In this document: in pieces, positions 8,894-19,300 of the stretch
Numbering within the stretch: position 1 is the stretch's first letter
Layout: each line of letters starts with the position of its first letter
Assembly (NCBI GenBank): GCA_025963285.1
Contig: JAOPUX010000097.1
Span: forward strand, 23,475-87,474
Source: Jatrophihabitans sp.
GTDB taxonomy: Bacteria; Actinomycetota; Actinomycetes; Mycobacteriales; Jatrophihabitantaceae
Reading direction: 5' to 3'
Length of the DNA: 64,000 nucleotides
Translations under genes and position numbers: made by a program
Notes under the pieces: model-generated
Seen by the model: only the letters and a program-made list of their open reading frames with translations
Databases searched by the model: none
Told to the model about the DNA's origin: nothing

Positions 8894-9592
8894 TCAGGCG
8901 ACGGGTCGGTTGTGGTGGGGCAGCCAGGCGACGTGGGCGAGGTGTAGTTCGTTGGCCGCGAGCTGTACGGCTGGACTGCTCGAGTCCTCCCGGTCCAGCA
9001 TGAAGCGGTTCTGGTCGCCCGAGTCGGGCCGCAGCTTCTGATAGGCATGCCACGCGGCGCAGTACCGGGCGAAGCGCAACTCGTAGTGCTCGGCCGGCAC
9101 GTCAACACCGTGGGTGAGTGCCCCTGCACCCCAGTCGCGCATCTGCTCACACATCACCTGCGCATCGGCCAGCTCGAGCTCCCCGCTGGTGGCGCGGCGG
9201 CTCATGACGAACTCGGCCATGGCAAAGGACGAGTAGTAGGGCCCCCCGGCGCAGATCGCCATGGCAGCGAGGTAGCCAACCGGATCCCGGTGCAGGCAAC
9301 CCAGGTCGGTGACGGCGATTGCCCGCCCGAGCTGCTTCGGTGGCTCGTCATCCCGATCGCGTTCCGTCGTGGCAGGCGTCGCGATGGAGGGGGCCAAGTC
9401 CCTGGACATCCGGGCGAGGATCAGCTGCAGTTCCACGATGGCGCCGCGGACCGCATGGTCGGCCAACGACGCATTGAGGCGCTGCCGTTCCGGCGTTGCC
9501 GATCCACGCAGCGCGGCGGTGGCCATCGCGGCAAGCACCAGCAAATTACTGACCGGCTGGAAACTCGCTTCGTGGTCTTTCAGTGCGCCCAT
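8894..9592 (-). CDS. Hypothetical protein
   Basis: I do not recognise this protein. From the chosen start it has 232 residues, is mostly helical in appearance, and has no signal peptide. It contains several short aromatic patches (AGGPYYSSFAMAEFVMS, RYCAAWHAYQKL). There are no recognisable catalytic motifs. ATG at 9590-9592 is preceded by CGAGG 8 nt upstream; an alternative GTG at 9725-9727 would add 45 residues without a visible ribosome site. Codon use resembles the neighbours and the frame is open throughout, so it is probably real. It diverges from the response regulator that begins at 9923. Confidence 0.6.
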   Translation of the reverse strand: MGALKDHEASFQPVSNLLVLAAMATAALRGSATPERQRLNASLADHAVRGAIVELQLILARMSRDLAPSIATPATTERDRDDEPPKQLGRAIAVTDLGCLHRDPVGYLAAMAICAGGPYYSSFAMAEFVMSRRATSGELELADAQVMCEQMRDWGAGALTHGVDVPAEHYELRFARYCAAWHAYQKLRPDSGDQNRFMLDREDSSSPAVQLAANELHLAHVAWLPHHNRPVA

Positions 9593-9922
9593 TCCGGGCC
9601 TCGTTCCATGACCGGCAATGCCGTCGAACTCGAGCGAATGCTCGACCTGCCAGGTACGGCGGACAGGCTCGACGCGCGGGCTGTGATCGCAACCGATGCG
9701 AACGCTACGCCACCAGCCGTCAAGCACGGGTGTGCCGCCCGGGAGCCGTCCGCCGATCCAATCCGCGGAGCTAGACGGTACGTCCTTTCAGCCTGACGGA
9801 CTGACCCAAACCGGGAGCCGGTTGGTGCCGGGCATGACGCTGCGTGGGTACGGTCAGCCCGGCGCCATGTGGGGTGATTCCGGCGGCCGTGACCAGATGA
9901 CACCGAAGGGGCGGCAGATACC
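9593..9922. other. Intergenic region between divergent hypothetical gene and response regulator
   Basis: About 330 bp. The part up to 9727 could encode an N-terminal extension of the minus-strand gene. The rest is the presumed promoter region of the response regulator gene; I see no clear operator or RNA gene. Confidence 0.4.
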
Positions 9923-10411
9923 GTGACCGACTCGATCGCCGCGGCTCTGGGCGGCGTTTTGATCGCCGACGATGACGGTGACATCTGCCGTCTGATCCAG
10001 ACCTTGCTCAGCCGGAGTCGCATCCCGACCGAGGTCGTCTACGGCGGCCGAGCCGCACTGGCGTGCGCCGAACGCCAGCACTACGCCCTGGTCATCATCG
10101 ATGTCTGCATGGGCGACATGAGCGGTCTCGACGTCTGCCGGGCCATGAAGGCCGACCCTGCCTTTCATGCTCCGATCCTCCTCATGAGCTGCGGGGACTC
10201 GACTGCCCAGGTGGCCGCCTGCTACGAGGCCGGCGCCGACGACTTCCTCTCCAAGCCTTTCAAGTCGCAGGAGCTGCTTGCCCGGGTCGGCAGGCTCATC
10301 GAGGCGAACTCAGCCCAGCACCGTTTGCACGCCGCGGCGACAACTGGTCCCTACGGTTGGGCCGGATCGTCTAGGCCGTGCATGTCGTCGGTCGCCATGC
10401 TCGGGGGATGA
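9923..10411 (+). CDS. Single-domain response regulator (receiver domain only)
   Basis: 162 residues made up of a receiver domain plus a short non-conserved tail. The acidic pocket is D16-D18 (IADDDGD), the phospho-acceptor is D60 in VIIDVCMGDMSG, the switch Ser is S89, and the conserved Lys is K111 (FLSKPFK). No output domain follows, so it probably acts on a partner protein. It starts at GTG and lies 79 nt before the PAS/LuxR gene; the pair may be co-transcribed. No histidine kinase gene is adjacent. Its position at the head of the surface-protein island suggests control of that island, which is inference. Confidence 0.85.
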   Translation: MTDSIAAALGGVLIADDDGDICRLIQTLLSRSRIPTEVVYGGRAALACAERQHYALVIIDVCMGDMSGLDVCRAMKADPAFHAPILLMSCGDSTAQVAACYEAGADDFLSKPFKSQELLARVGRLIEANSAQHRLHAAATTGPYGWAGSSRPCMSSVAMLGG

Positions 10412-10490
10412 GACCGCTCGAAGCGACGCCGACGTCGGCTACCTACACCGCAACCCGGATGTGCCGTGGAGGTCCGTGAGTCCGGACCTG

Positions 10491-11558
10491 ATGCCCCAAC
10501 GTCCCGCTGCGGCGCCTCCTCTCGACGCTGATGACCTCGCCGGCATGGCGGCCGCGGTACTGGGCGGGAGCCCGCTCCCCGCTTTCGTACTGGACGTCCC
10601 GTCGGACCGGATCGTGGCGGCGAGCCTGCGTGCCGCGCAGATGCTGAGTCCGGGTGCGGGTGAGGTGGTCGGGCACCAGTTCGCGGAGTTCACCGCAGAT
10701 CATCCGGCGCTGGGTTCGGACCTGGTGGCAGGGGCGCGGCTCAACGGATTCGAGAGCTTCCGCCTGCTGAGGCGAACCCACGGACCGGATCTGAAGATCC
10801 GCCTGTGGGTGCGGAATTTCGAGAACGTCTCCACCTCGCGCTATGTGCTCGTCCTGATCGTCGCTGACCGTGCGGCTCCTGCCGACGCCAGCGAGCGGGG
10901 CTGGCAGGACGCGCCCGCTGTGGTCGGGATAGCCAACTCGGGAATGCGGATCGAGCGAGTCAGCGCGGAGGCGGAGTTGCTCTTCGGCCGACGGTTGACG
11001 GAGTTGATCGGCATGCCGCTGTTGCGGCTGATCTCGGATGACGACACCCAGCCCTGTCTCACTGCGATGGCCGAGGCGTCAGCCAGCGGAAAGGGCGTGA
11101 CGCTGCACGTGGATACCAGGGTCCCAACCGGCACGGCCAGCCACCGAAACCTCAGCTGCGAACTCCTCATCCTCCCGCTGCAGCCCGCCCCCGCCTGTGC
11201 CTTCGTCTTCCTGCCGACCACGGCGCGGTCGTCGGGGGTGGCCCTGTCCGATGACCTGTCCGCGATCCTCGACAGGCTCGGGCGCGGTGCCGAGATCGCA
11301 CAGCTCGCTCGCGGGGTGCTCGCCGGCATCTCGGAGCTGGACATGCCCGGACTCAGCCGGCTCACGACCCGGGAACTCGAGATCGTGACCGGGCTGTTGC
11401 AGGGGGATCGGCCCCCCGGCATCGCCCGAAGGCTCTTCGTCAGCCAGAGCACCGTGCGGAACCACCTCGCGTCCGTGTTCGCCAAGATCGGCGTCAGTTC
11501 GCAGCAGGACTTGATCGACAAGTTTCGGGCTGCGAGGTCGGTAAGTGATCAGCGCTAG
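10491..11558 (+). CDS. PAS-like / LuxR-type HTH transcriptional regulator (copy 1)
   Basis: 355 residues with two N-terminal PAS-like sensory segments (about 20-130 and 140-260) and a C-terminal LuxR helix-turn-helix. The HTH is visible as LTTRELEIVTGLLQG, GIARRLFVSQSTVRNHLASV and FAKIGVSSQQDLIDKFR. It is clearly paralogous along its full length to the regulator at 25852, including FTAD/GGL-NG-E-FRL-RR and the HTH. The start was chosen at ATG 10491 because it gives a length and N terminus close to the paralogue; in-frame GTGs at 10461 and 10476 are alternatives, and GGAGG (10468-10472) fits none of them ideally. It sits directly upstream of the surface-protein operon and probably activates it. 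Confidence 0.82.
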   Translation: MPQRPAAAPPLDADDLAGMAAAVLGGSPLPAFVLDVPSDRIVAASLRAAQMLSPGAGEVVGHQFAEFTADHPALGSDLVAGARLNGFESFRLLRRTHGPDLKIRLWVRNFENVSTSRYVLVLIVADRAAPADASERGWQDAPAVVGIANSGMRIERVSAEAELLFGRRLTELIGMPLLRLISDDDTQPCLTAMAEASASGKGVTLHVDTRVPTGTASHRNLSCELLILPLQPAPACAFVFLPTTARSSGVALSDDLSAILDRLGRGAEIAQLARGVLAGISELDMPGLSRLTTRELEIVTGLLQGDRPPGIARRLFVSQSTVRNHLASVFAKIGVSSQQDLIDKFRAARSVSDQR

Positions 11559-11592
11559 CGCGACGGAGGTTCGGTTTGCCCTAGCGCGTCGG
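11555..11592. repeat. Direct repeat pair upstream of the surface-protein operon
   Basis: CTAGCGCGACGG (11555-11566) and CTAGCGCGTCGG (11581-11592) differ at one position and are 26 bp apart start to start. They span the end of the upstream regulator gene and the operon's upstream region, where activator sites would be expected. Confidence 0.35.
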
Positions 11593-11686
11593 GATACTCC
11601 GCCTATTCCGCAGGTCGCCTCTCCACCGGAGCATGTGAATCGAGCGTGAGGTCATCGAGCGCTCCACCCCCTCTGGAAGGCTCCTC

Positions 11687-12307
11687 ATGACAACTCACCG
11701 AATGCCCGAAAGCATGCCGAGCTCAGCCGGCTCGAGACCCAATACCGGGCGTCGCGTGTTCGTGGCCGCCGTCGGCATCACCATGGCCGCCGGGTGTGTT
11801 GCCCTCATGGGGGGCACCGCCTCTGCCGCCCCCGAGAGCAGCGGCGGGTCCACCACCGCCAACGTCGGTGTGGAGACCGCGATCTCGCTCAGTGGCCTGA
11901 CCCCCGCCTTCACGCTCACCGGCATCCCCGGAGCAACCGTGACCACCGGAGACGTCCCCGGTGACCAGACCGGACCGGTCACGTTCGTCGTGACGACGAA
12001 CAACTTCGCGGGCTACGCCGTGACGGTCGGCAGCGAGGACGCGACACTGACGCCGCCGACCCCCGGAACTGGAGCCGGCCAGAACCCGGACACCATTCCG
12101 ATCGGCAACCTCAAGGTCCGCGAGACCGGTGCGACTGCCTTCACCCCGGTCAGCAACCTCGCACCGGACACGGTCACCGTGCACTCGCAGACCGTCCGTT
12201 CCGCCGAAGCCGGTGACGACCTGAGTACCGACTACCAGGTCGCGATCCCGTTCGTGAACCAGGACACGTACTCCGCGACGCTCGACTACATCGCCACCAC
12301 GCTGTAG
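11687..12307 (+). CDS. Small secreted protein with WxL-like surface module
   Basis: 206 residues. An N-terminal signal (RRVFVAAVGITMAAG..GTASA) releases a beta-rich domain of about 155 residues. The domain holds VTFVVTTNNFAGYAVTV, DTIPIGNLKVRETGATAFTPV, and the end YSATLDYIATTL. The last 12 residues follow the spacing of the distal WxL motif (Y-x3-L-x-W-x-L) but with Tyr and Ala at the W and L positions, so this is WxL-like rather than canonical. The same module ends the 3,892-aa protein two genes downstream. GGAAGG lies 6 nt before the ATG. It is the first gene of the operon; its likely role is cell-wall-associated binding together with the DUF916-like protein. Confidence 0.75.
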   Translation: MTTHRMPESMPSSAGSRPNTGRRVFVAAVGITMAAGCVALMGGTASAAPESSGGSTTANVGVETAISLSGLTPAFTLTGIPGATVTTGDVPGDQTGPVTFVVTTNNFAGYAVTVGSEDATLTPPTPGTGAGQNPDTIPIGNLKVRETGATAFTPVSNLAPDTVTVHSQTVRSAEAGDDLSTDYQVAIPFVNQDTYSATLDYIATTL

Positions 12308-12332
12308 CCCGCTGACAGTCGAAGGGTCTGAG

Positions 12333-13334
12333 ATGAACAACGCCATCGGTCGCGGTGCCGCGGCGGCGTTGTGCCTGATCACCTTCGGCGCACCTGGTCT
12401 GCTGGTGACCGGAGTCGAGGCGTCCGCCTCGACTCCGGTCACTCCGGTGAGCACGCCGTCGCCGTCGAACTCGACGAGCTACAGCACCCTCCCCACCAAG
12501 TTCTCCCTGACGATCAGCCCCACGCGTCTCGTCGTCAGCCCCTCCGAAGTCGAGGCGCCGCACGACATCCTCGTGGTGAACCGTGGTCAGGCGTCGGTGC
12601 CGGTGACCGTTCAAGCACGCAACTTCGTCGGCGCGGCGAACGGCACCCTCGCCTTCGAGAAGGACGCCCCCTACGCCGCCGCGACCTGGCTGGCCGTCAC
12701 CCCGACGAGCTTCGTCCTGGCACCCGGCGCCAGCCAGACCGTCACGGCGACCATCAATGTTCCGATTCGGCCTGAACCCGGTGACCATCAGGTCGCGCTC
12801 GTCTTCCTGGTGCCGGCCGGCCAGACGAGCGCGAACATCAAGATCAACCGCGGGGTGGCGACGCCGGTCTACATCACGGTGCCTGGGCCGACCAGCAACA
12901 CGTCCGTGCCCAGCGACCTCAAGGCACCGGGTTTCGCCACCGGCGGCCCGATCACGCTGACCGCGAGCGTGCGTGATTCGGGCACCGTCCACCGTGACTT
13001 CCGGGAGAAGACGAGGCTCGTCGTGGGAGGCGCCAACGGCGCCGCGTTCCCCGACTTCACGGTCCTGCGCGGATCGACCCGTGTCGTCACGACGACATGG
13101 AGCCCACCCCTGCTCTGCATCTGCCATCCGAAGATCAGCATCAAGAACGCCGACGGCACGACGCGCACCGTCTCGGTCCGGGTGATCGTCTTCCCGCTCC
13201 CACTCTTCCTGGGGCTCCTCGGTGCGCTGCTCCTGCTCGCGTTCCTCATCTTCTGGCTGCGTCGCCGCTACCGCTCCACCGTGCTGCGCGCAGCGACAGC
13301 CCTGAACCGCTCCGGCAGTAGCGGAGATGTCTAG
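12333..13334 (+). CDS. DUF916-like (WxL-interacting-type) membrane-anchored surface protein
   Basis: 333 residues with a signal peptide (residues about 1-34) and a Ser/Thr/Pro linker. A first beta-sandwich (about 50-185) opens FSLTISPTRLVVSPSE and holds WLAVTPTSFVLAPGASQTV and PEPGDHQVALVFLVP, the pattern of DUF916. A second beta domain (about 195-280) follows. A C-terminal membrane helix (FPLPLFLGLLGALLLLAFLIFW) ends in the basic tail RRRYR. In Firmicutes, proteins of this architecture bind WxL-domain proteins and peptidoglycan. It lies 25 nt after the WxL-like gene and overlaps the giant gene by 8 nt, the expected operon partners. The family assignment is by pattern only. Confidence 0.72.
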   Translation: MNNAIGRGAAAALCLITFGAPGLLVTGVEASASTPVTPVSTPSPSNSTSYSTLPTKFSLTISPTRLVVSPSEVEAPHDILVVNRGQASVPVTVQARNFVGAANGTLAFEKDAPYAAATWLAVTPTSFVLAPGASQTVTATINVPIRPEPGDHQVALVFLVPAGQTSANIKINRGVATPVYITVPGPTSNTSVPSDLKAPGFATGGPITLTASVRDSGTVHRDFREKTRLVVGGANGAAFPDFTVLRGSTRVVTTTWSPPLLCICHPKISIKNADGTTRTVSVRVIVFPLPLFLGLLGALLLLAFLIFWLRRRYRSTVLRAATALNRSGSSGDV

Positions 13335-16300
13335 GGACCGTCCGCGGCAGTGGCGTCGCCGCTCGAGAGTCACCGTCATGGTTGCAGTGGTCTGCCTGAT
13401 GGCCACCGGGCTGGTGGTGGTGCCCCCGACTGACGCGCTGGCGGCGGGCACCGTGCTGTTCAACAACGCCTTCAATGACCGGACGGTGGACGGCGTCGGC
13501 ACGGTCACCAAGCCGGCCCCGGCCAACGGCACTAACGTGGTCTGCCTCACCGCGAGCGGCAACTTCGCTGCCAATCCGATCGCCAGCTGCTCCCCGACCT
13601 TCGATTCGCAGGGCAGCGGTACGTTGCGACTCACCCCCGCGGTGATCAACGAGGTGGGCGGGATCTTCGGCGCCACCAGCTTCCCGACCTCCAACGGCCT
13701 GGACGTCACCTTCAACTCGTATCAGTGGGGCGGCAACAACGCTGACGGCATCGCCTTCATGCTCGCCGCCGTCGATCCGGCGAACCCGGTCGCACCAGCG
13801 ACCATGGGCTCCTCAGGTGGCTCGCTCGGCTACTCGGCCGCGCCGGGAGTGGTCGGCCTCGTCAACGCCTACCTCGGCGTCGGGCTGGACGTCTTCGGGA
13901 ACTTCAGCAACAGCAGCTACTCGGGCACCGGCTGTTCGGGCAACATCCCGAACTTCGGCGTTGCGGCCCCTGGTGCGGTAGCGGTACGGGGCCCGGGGAA
14001 CGTGCGGGTCGGTTACTGCGGCCTGACCACCACCTTCGACGGCACCGCGGCCTCGAAGGTCACCCTGCACGCCGCGACGCGGGCTGCGGCCATCGTTCCG
14101 GTCGAGGTCCTCATCAACCCGACCGTCGGCCCGTTCACCTCGGCCAGTGGCATCACGGTCGCCTCCGGTACGTACAAGGTTGTCTTCACCCCGATCGCGC
14201 AGGCCACCCGCACCCTGACCGGGACGCTCCCGGCGGTGAGCGCGGGGCTCTACCCGTCGACGTCCTGGCTCAACGCGAGCGGCGTGCCGAAACAGCTGGC
14301 CTTCGGCTTCGTCGGCTCCACCGGCTCGGTGATGGACAACCACGAGATCTCCGACGTGAAGGTGCTGACCTTCAACCCCGTGCCGCAGCTCGCGGTCACC
14401 ACCACGAGCTACAGCGCTGTCAGCCCGTCGCCGGGCGCGCCCGTCAACTACCAGGTGAACGCCCGCGTCCTCACAGGGGCGGACGAGGCCGCAGCAGTGT
14501 CGGTGACCCAGACCATCCCGGCAGGAGCAGTGCCGGTGGGAGCCTTCGGGACGGGTTGGGTCTGTCAGGCCCCGATTGGTCAGACGTTCACCTGCACGAC
14601 CAGCGCGACGTCCTTCGCCAACGGCACAGCTCTGCCCGTGCTCAACGTGCTCGCGACCGTCACTGGTTCGAGCGTGACGGCGACGCTGGTGCAGAGCAGC
14701 TCGCCGACCTCCATCTCCTCGACTGACGCGAATCCGGGGGCATCCGCCACCACCACGGCCGGAACCGTGCCGGCCGCCCCGACGGGCGTTGCGATCAGCC
14801 CGAGCAGCGGGCTCGTAGCCGGGGGAGTCCTGACCTACATCACCGCCTCGACCAACAACGTCTCGCCGACCGCGGTCGAGATCGGTACCCCGGCTGAGCA
14901 GCAGGCTGGCACGGCGCTGGTGCTGCTGCCCTGCTCGTCCGGGCGGGCAGTTGGCTGCTTCAACATCGAGGGGAACACGTTCGCCATCCAGTCGATGCCC
15001 GCGCGGGCCACCGCCGCCGGTGTCACGGTGACTGTGGTGCTGCTCGGCAGCGCAGGCAGCACGACCTACACCTATCTCGACAGGCCCGCGATCCCCGCGG
15101 CTCCGGCGGCGACGGCGGGCATCAACAGCGCCACCATCAGCTGGACCGCTCCGGCGAACAACGGCAGCGCGATCACCGGCTACGTCCTGACTCCGTATCT
15201 CTCGGGAGTGGCGCAGTCACCGCAATCCTTCGACGCCTCCACCACGACACGTACCCTCAGCGGCCTGACCGCAGGAGGCTCGTACGCCTTCACGGTGGCG
15301 GCGACGAACGCGCAGGGGACCTCCGTAGCCAGCCCCCAGTCGAACGCGGTGGTCCCGTACACCGTGCCGGGTGCACCTGCGATCACGGCGGCCTCCGCGG
15401 GGACCAATGCAGCCACCCTGACCTGGACCACACCGGCCAACGGCAGCAGCCCGATCACCGGGTACGTCGTGACGCCGTACATCGCCGGGACGGCCCAGGC
15501 GCCGCAGACCTTCACCGGGACGGCCACCACCCGCACCCTGACGGGGCTCACCGCGGGAACGCCTTACACCTTCACCGTCGCCGCCCAGAACCTCGCCGGG
15601 ACCGGGCCCCAGTCGGGCCCCAGTCCGGTGGTGACTCCGAACGTCTCGCCGACCCTGGCCTTTGCCGCGCCGCCGCCGGGGGAGGTCGCGGTGGCCTACA
15701 GCCGGCTGCTGGCGGTGACCAACGGGACGTCACCCTTCGCCTGGTCGCTGGCCAGTGGCACCCTTCCGGCAGGGTTGGCGCTGAACCCGTCCACCGGGCT
15801 GCTCAGCGGTACGCCGACTGCCGCCGGGAGCTTTCCCGCCGTGATCCAGGTGACGGATGCGAGCGGGCAGACGGCCACCGAGGCCGTCACCCTGGTGATC
15901 TCGGCAGCCCCGACGCTGGCCTTCGCGCCGGCCGCGGGGGAGGTGTCGGTTGCCTACAGCCAGCAGCCGGTGCTCACCGGGGGAGCGGGTCCGTACTCCT
16001 GGAGCGTCACCGCGGGCAGCCTGCCGGCCGGGCTGACGCTCAACGCCTCGACCGGCCTGATCAGCGGCTCCCCGACGGTGGCCGGGAGCTACAGCTTCAG
16101 CGTGGCGGTGACCGATGGCTTCGGACAGGTCGCCACCAAGACGGCGGGCATCGTGATCGTGGCGCTGCCAACCCTGACCTTCGCCGCGCCACCAGCGGGC
16201 CAGGTCGGGCTGAGCTATTCGGCGTCGCTCTCGGTGTCGGGCGGCAGCCTGCCGCTCACCTGGTCGATCTCTGCGGGCAGCCTCCCCTCGGGGCTGGCGC

Positions 16301-19300
16301 TGAACGCGAGCACCGGAGCGGTCACCGGCACGCCGACGGCCGTGGGGAGTTCAGCCTTCACCGTGTCGGTGGTGGACGCCAACGCGAAGACGGCCAGCAG
16401 GTCGGTCGGCCTCGTGGTCGGTGCCGGTCCGCTCGTGATCGTCAAGAGCGCGGATGCCTCCTCCGCGGCGGCCGGGAGTGTCGTCAACTACACGATCGTG
16501 GTCAGCAACACCTCCTCGACGTCCTTCTCCGGCGTTGCACTGACCGACCCCCTCGGGGCGGTCCTGGACGACGCGTCCTACAACGCGAACGCCACGGCGA
16601 CGAACGGCACCGCGTCCTTCGCCTCGGCCACGCTGAGCTGGACCGGGACCGTGGCAGCCAACACCTCGGTCACCATCACGTACTCGGTCACCGTGAAGAA
16701 CCCGGACGTCGGCAACAAGGTGCTCGCGGACACGGTGGTCTCCTCGACCCTCGGCGCGAACTGTGCTGCGGGTAGCGGCGATGCCCGCTGCACCAGCACC
16801 GTCACGGTCCCCGGCCTCACGATCGTCAAGTCCAGCGACGTCACCACCACCACGCCGGGCGGGGTCGTCCACTTCAGCATCGTGGTGACCAATACGGGGC
16901 AGACCGCCTACCTGGGTGCGACGCTGACCGATGCGCTCGGGGACGTGCTCGACGACGCCAGCTACAACTCCGACGCCACCGCCACCTCGGGCAGCATCTC
17001 CTACACCAGCCCGCTGCTCACCTGGAGCGGCAACCTTGCCGTGGGTGCGACGACGACGATCACCTACTCGGTGACCGTTGCCAATCCCGACAGCGGGAAC
17101 CGCACGCTCGCGGCGACGGTGGTCTCCCCGGCCGCCGGAAGCCCCTGTCCCGGCGGCAACCCCGCTGCGCAGTGCTCGGCGACGGTCACGGTGCTCGTGC
17201 CCGCGCTGTCGATCACCAATACCGCCAACGTCGCGACGGCGACGCCCGGTGACACGGTCAGCTACACCGTCAGCCTCGCCAACACCGGCCAGACGGGCTA
17301 TGCCGCGACGAGCGTGACCATCGCCCTCACGGGCGCGCTGGACGACGCGACCTACGGCAACGATGCGACGGCCAGCGCAGGCAGCGTGGCGTTCGCCCCG
17401 GGGCTGGGCGCACTGGTGTGGACCGGCACCCTCGCGGTCGGAGCGCTCGTCACCATCCACGCGTCGGTCACCGTGGCGAGCGTCGACGTCGGCGACAAGG
17501 TTCTCGTGACAGCGGCGACCTCGGCGGCTGCAGGCAGCACCTGCCCGTCCGGCGGATCAAGCCCGGCCTGCGCCACGAGCGTGCCGGTGCTGATCCCACA
17601 ACTCACGATCGCCAAATCCGCCGACGTCACCACGACGACCCCGGGGTCGACGGTGCACTACACGGTGACGGCCACCGACACGGGGCAGACGCCCTACACC
17701 GGTGCGGCCTTCGCCGACTCGCTCGCCGGGATCCTCGACGACGCCACCTACAGCGGTGACGCGGTGGTCTCGGCCGGCGCGGTCTCCCGGGTCGGGTCAA
17801 CGTTGAACTGGACCGGAAACCTGGCGATCGGCGCGACGGTCACCCTTACCTACTCGGCTGTGGTGAAGAGCCCCGACACCGGCAACCTGACCCTCACCGG
17901 GGCGGTCACCTCCGCCACGCCGGGGTCCACGTGCCCTGCAGGTGGCACGGCCCCGGCCTGTTCGAACACGGTCACCGTGCTCATCCCCGGGCTCAGCATC
18001 GTCGGCTCGCTGACGCCCGCGTCGGCCACTCCGGGCTCGGTCGTGCAGTACTCGGTCACGGTGCACAACACCGGGCAGACGGCCTACACCGGGCTGGCGG
18101 TGACGCTGGACCTCGTTGGCGCGGTCGACGACGCGAACTACAACTACGACGCGGTGGTCTCCACCGGCGGCCTGCAGACCAATCCGGACGGCACCGTCGA
18201 CTGGGTCTTCGACCTCGCGCCGGGGGCGAGTGCGACCGGAGCGGTCTCGTTCACGGTCAACGCCCCCGACACCGGCGACCGGAACATCGTGGTGACGGCC
18301 GTGGCGGATGCCGCGGGCAGCCCCTGTCCGGCGGGCGCTCCCGGCCCCACCTGCAACGCCTCCATCGCGGTGCTACTGCCCGGCCTCGCGATCAGCAAGA
18401 CGGCCAACACCTCCACCGCGACACCTGGCTCGGTGGTCGGCTACACGATCTCGGTCGTGAACAACGGCCAGACCGCCTATTCCGCGGCGGCCCTAGACGA
18501 CGATCTGAGCAGCGTGCTGACGGACGCGACATACGCCGGCGACGCCACCGCGACCAGTGGGAGCCTGACCTATGTCACGCACGTCCTGCACTGGTCCGGG
18601 CCGCTGGCCATCGGCCAGTCGGCGACGATCACCTATTCGGTGACGGTGCTCAACCCCGATCCGGGGGACAAGGTGATGGTCAATACGGTGGTCTCATCGA
18701 CGGCAGGCAACAACTGTGCGGCCGTGAGCACCGACCCGGCCTGCACCGCGTCGGTGACGATCCTGGTTCCGGGCCTCACGATCGTCTCGACGGCGGGCAG
18801 CGCGACGACCACGCCCGGCGCGACCGTCAGCTACTCCGTCTCGGTGACCAACTCGGGGGCGACCGCGTTCCCTGTGGCGGCACTTACCGAACCGTTCGCA
18901 GACCTGCTCGACGATGCGTCCTACAACGGCGACGCGACCGCAACCACGGGCAGTGTCGCGGTCACCGGACCAGGGCTCACCTGGACCGGCGCCCTGGCTG
19001 TCGGAGCCACCAGCACGATCACCTACTCGCTGACCGTGCATCAGGCCGACGGCGGCAACAACCTGATTACCGGGAGCATCACCTCCGGCACGGCCGGCAG
19101 CAACTGCCCGGTGAGCGGCAGTGATCCGCGCTGTTCGAGCACGGTGGCGGTGGCACGGCTTGTGATCGTGCAGAGCTACCCGCAGCAGACCACCACGCCC
19201 GGGTCGCTGCTGCACCTCACCGCGACCTTCACCAACACCGGCCAGGTGCCCTACACCGGGATCTCGATCTCGAGTCCGAGCGCTGACACCGTCGATGACG

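Noticed and set aside
8844..9041. 65-codon plus-strand frame with AAGGAG and TTG start
   Set aside because: It has a ribosome-like site but runs antisense through the end of the hypothetical gene at 8894-9592 and shows no recognisable sequence; the weaker of the two overlapping readings.
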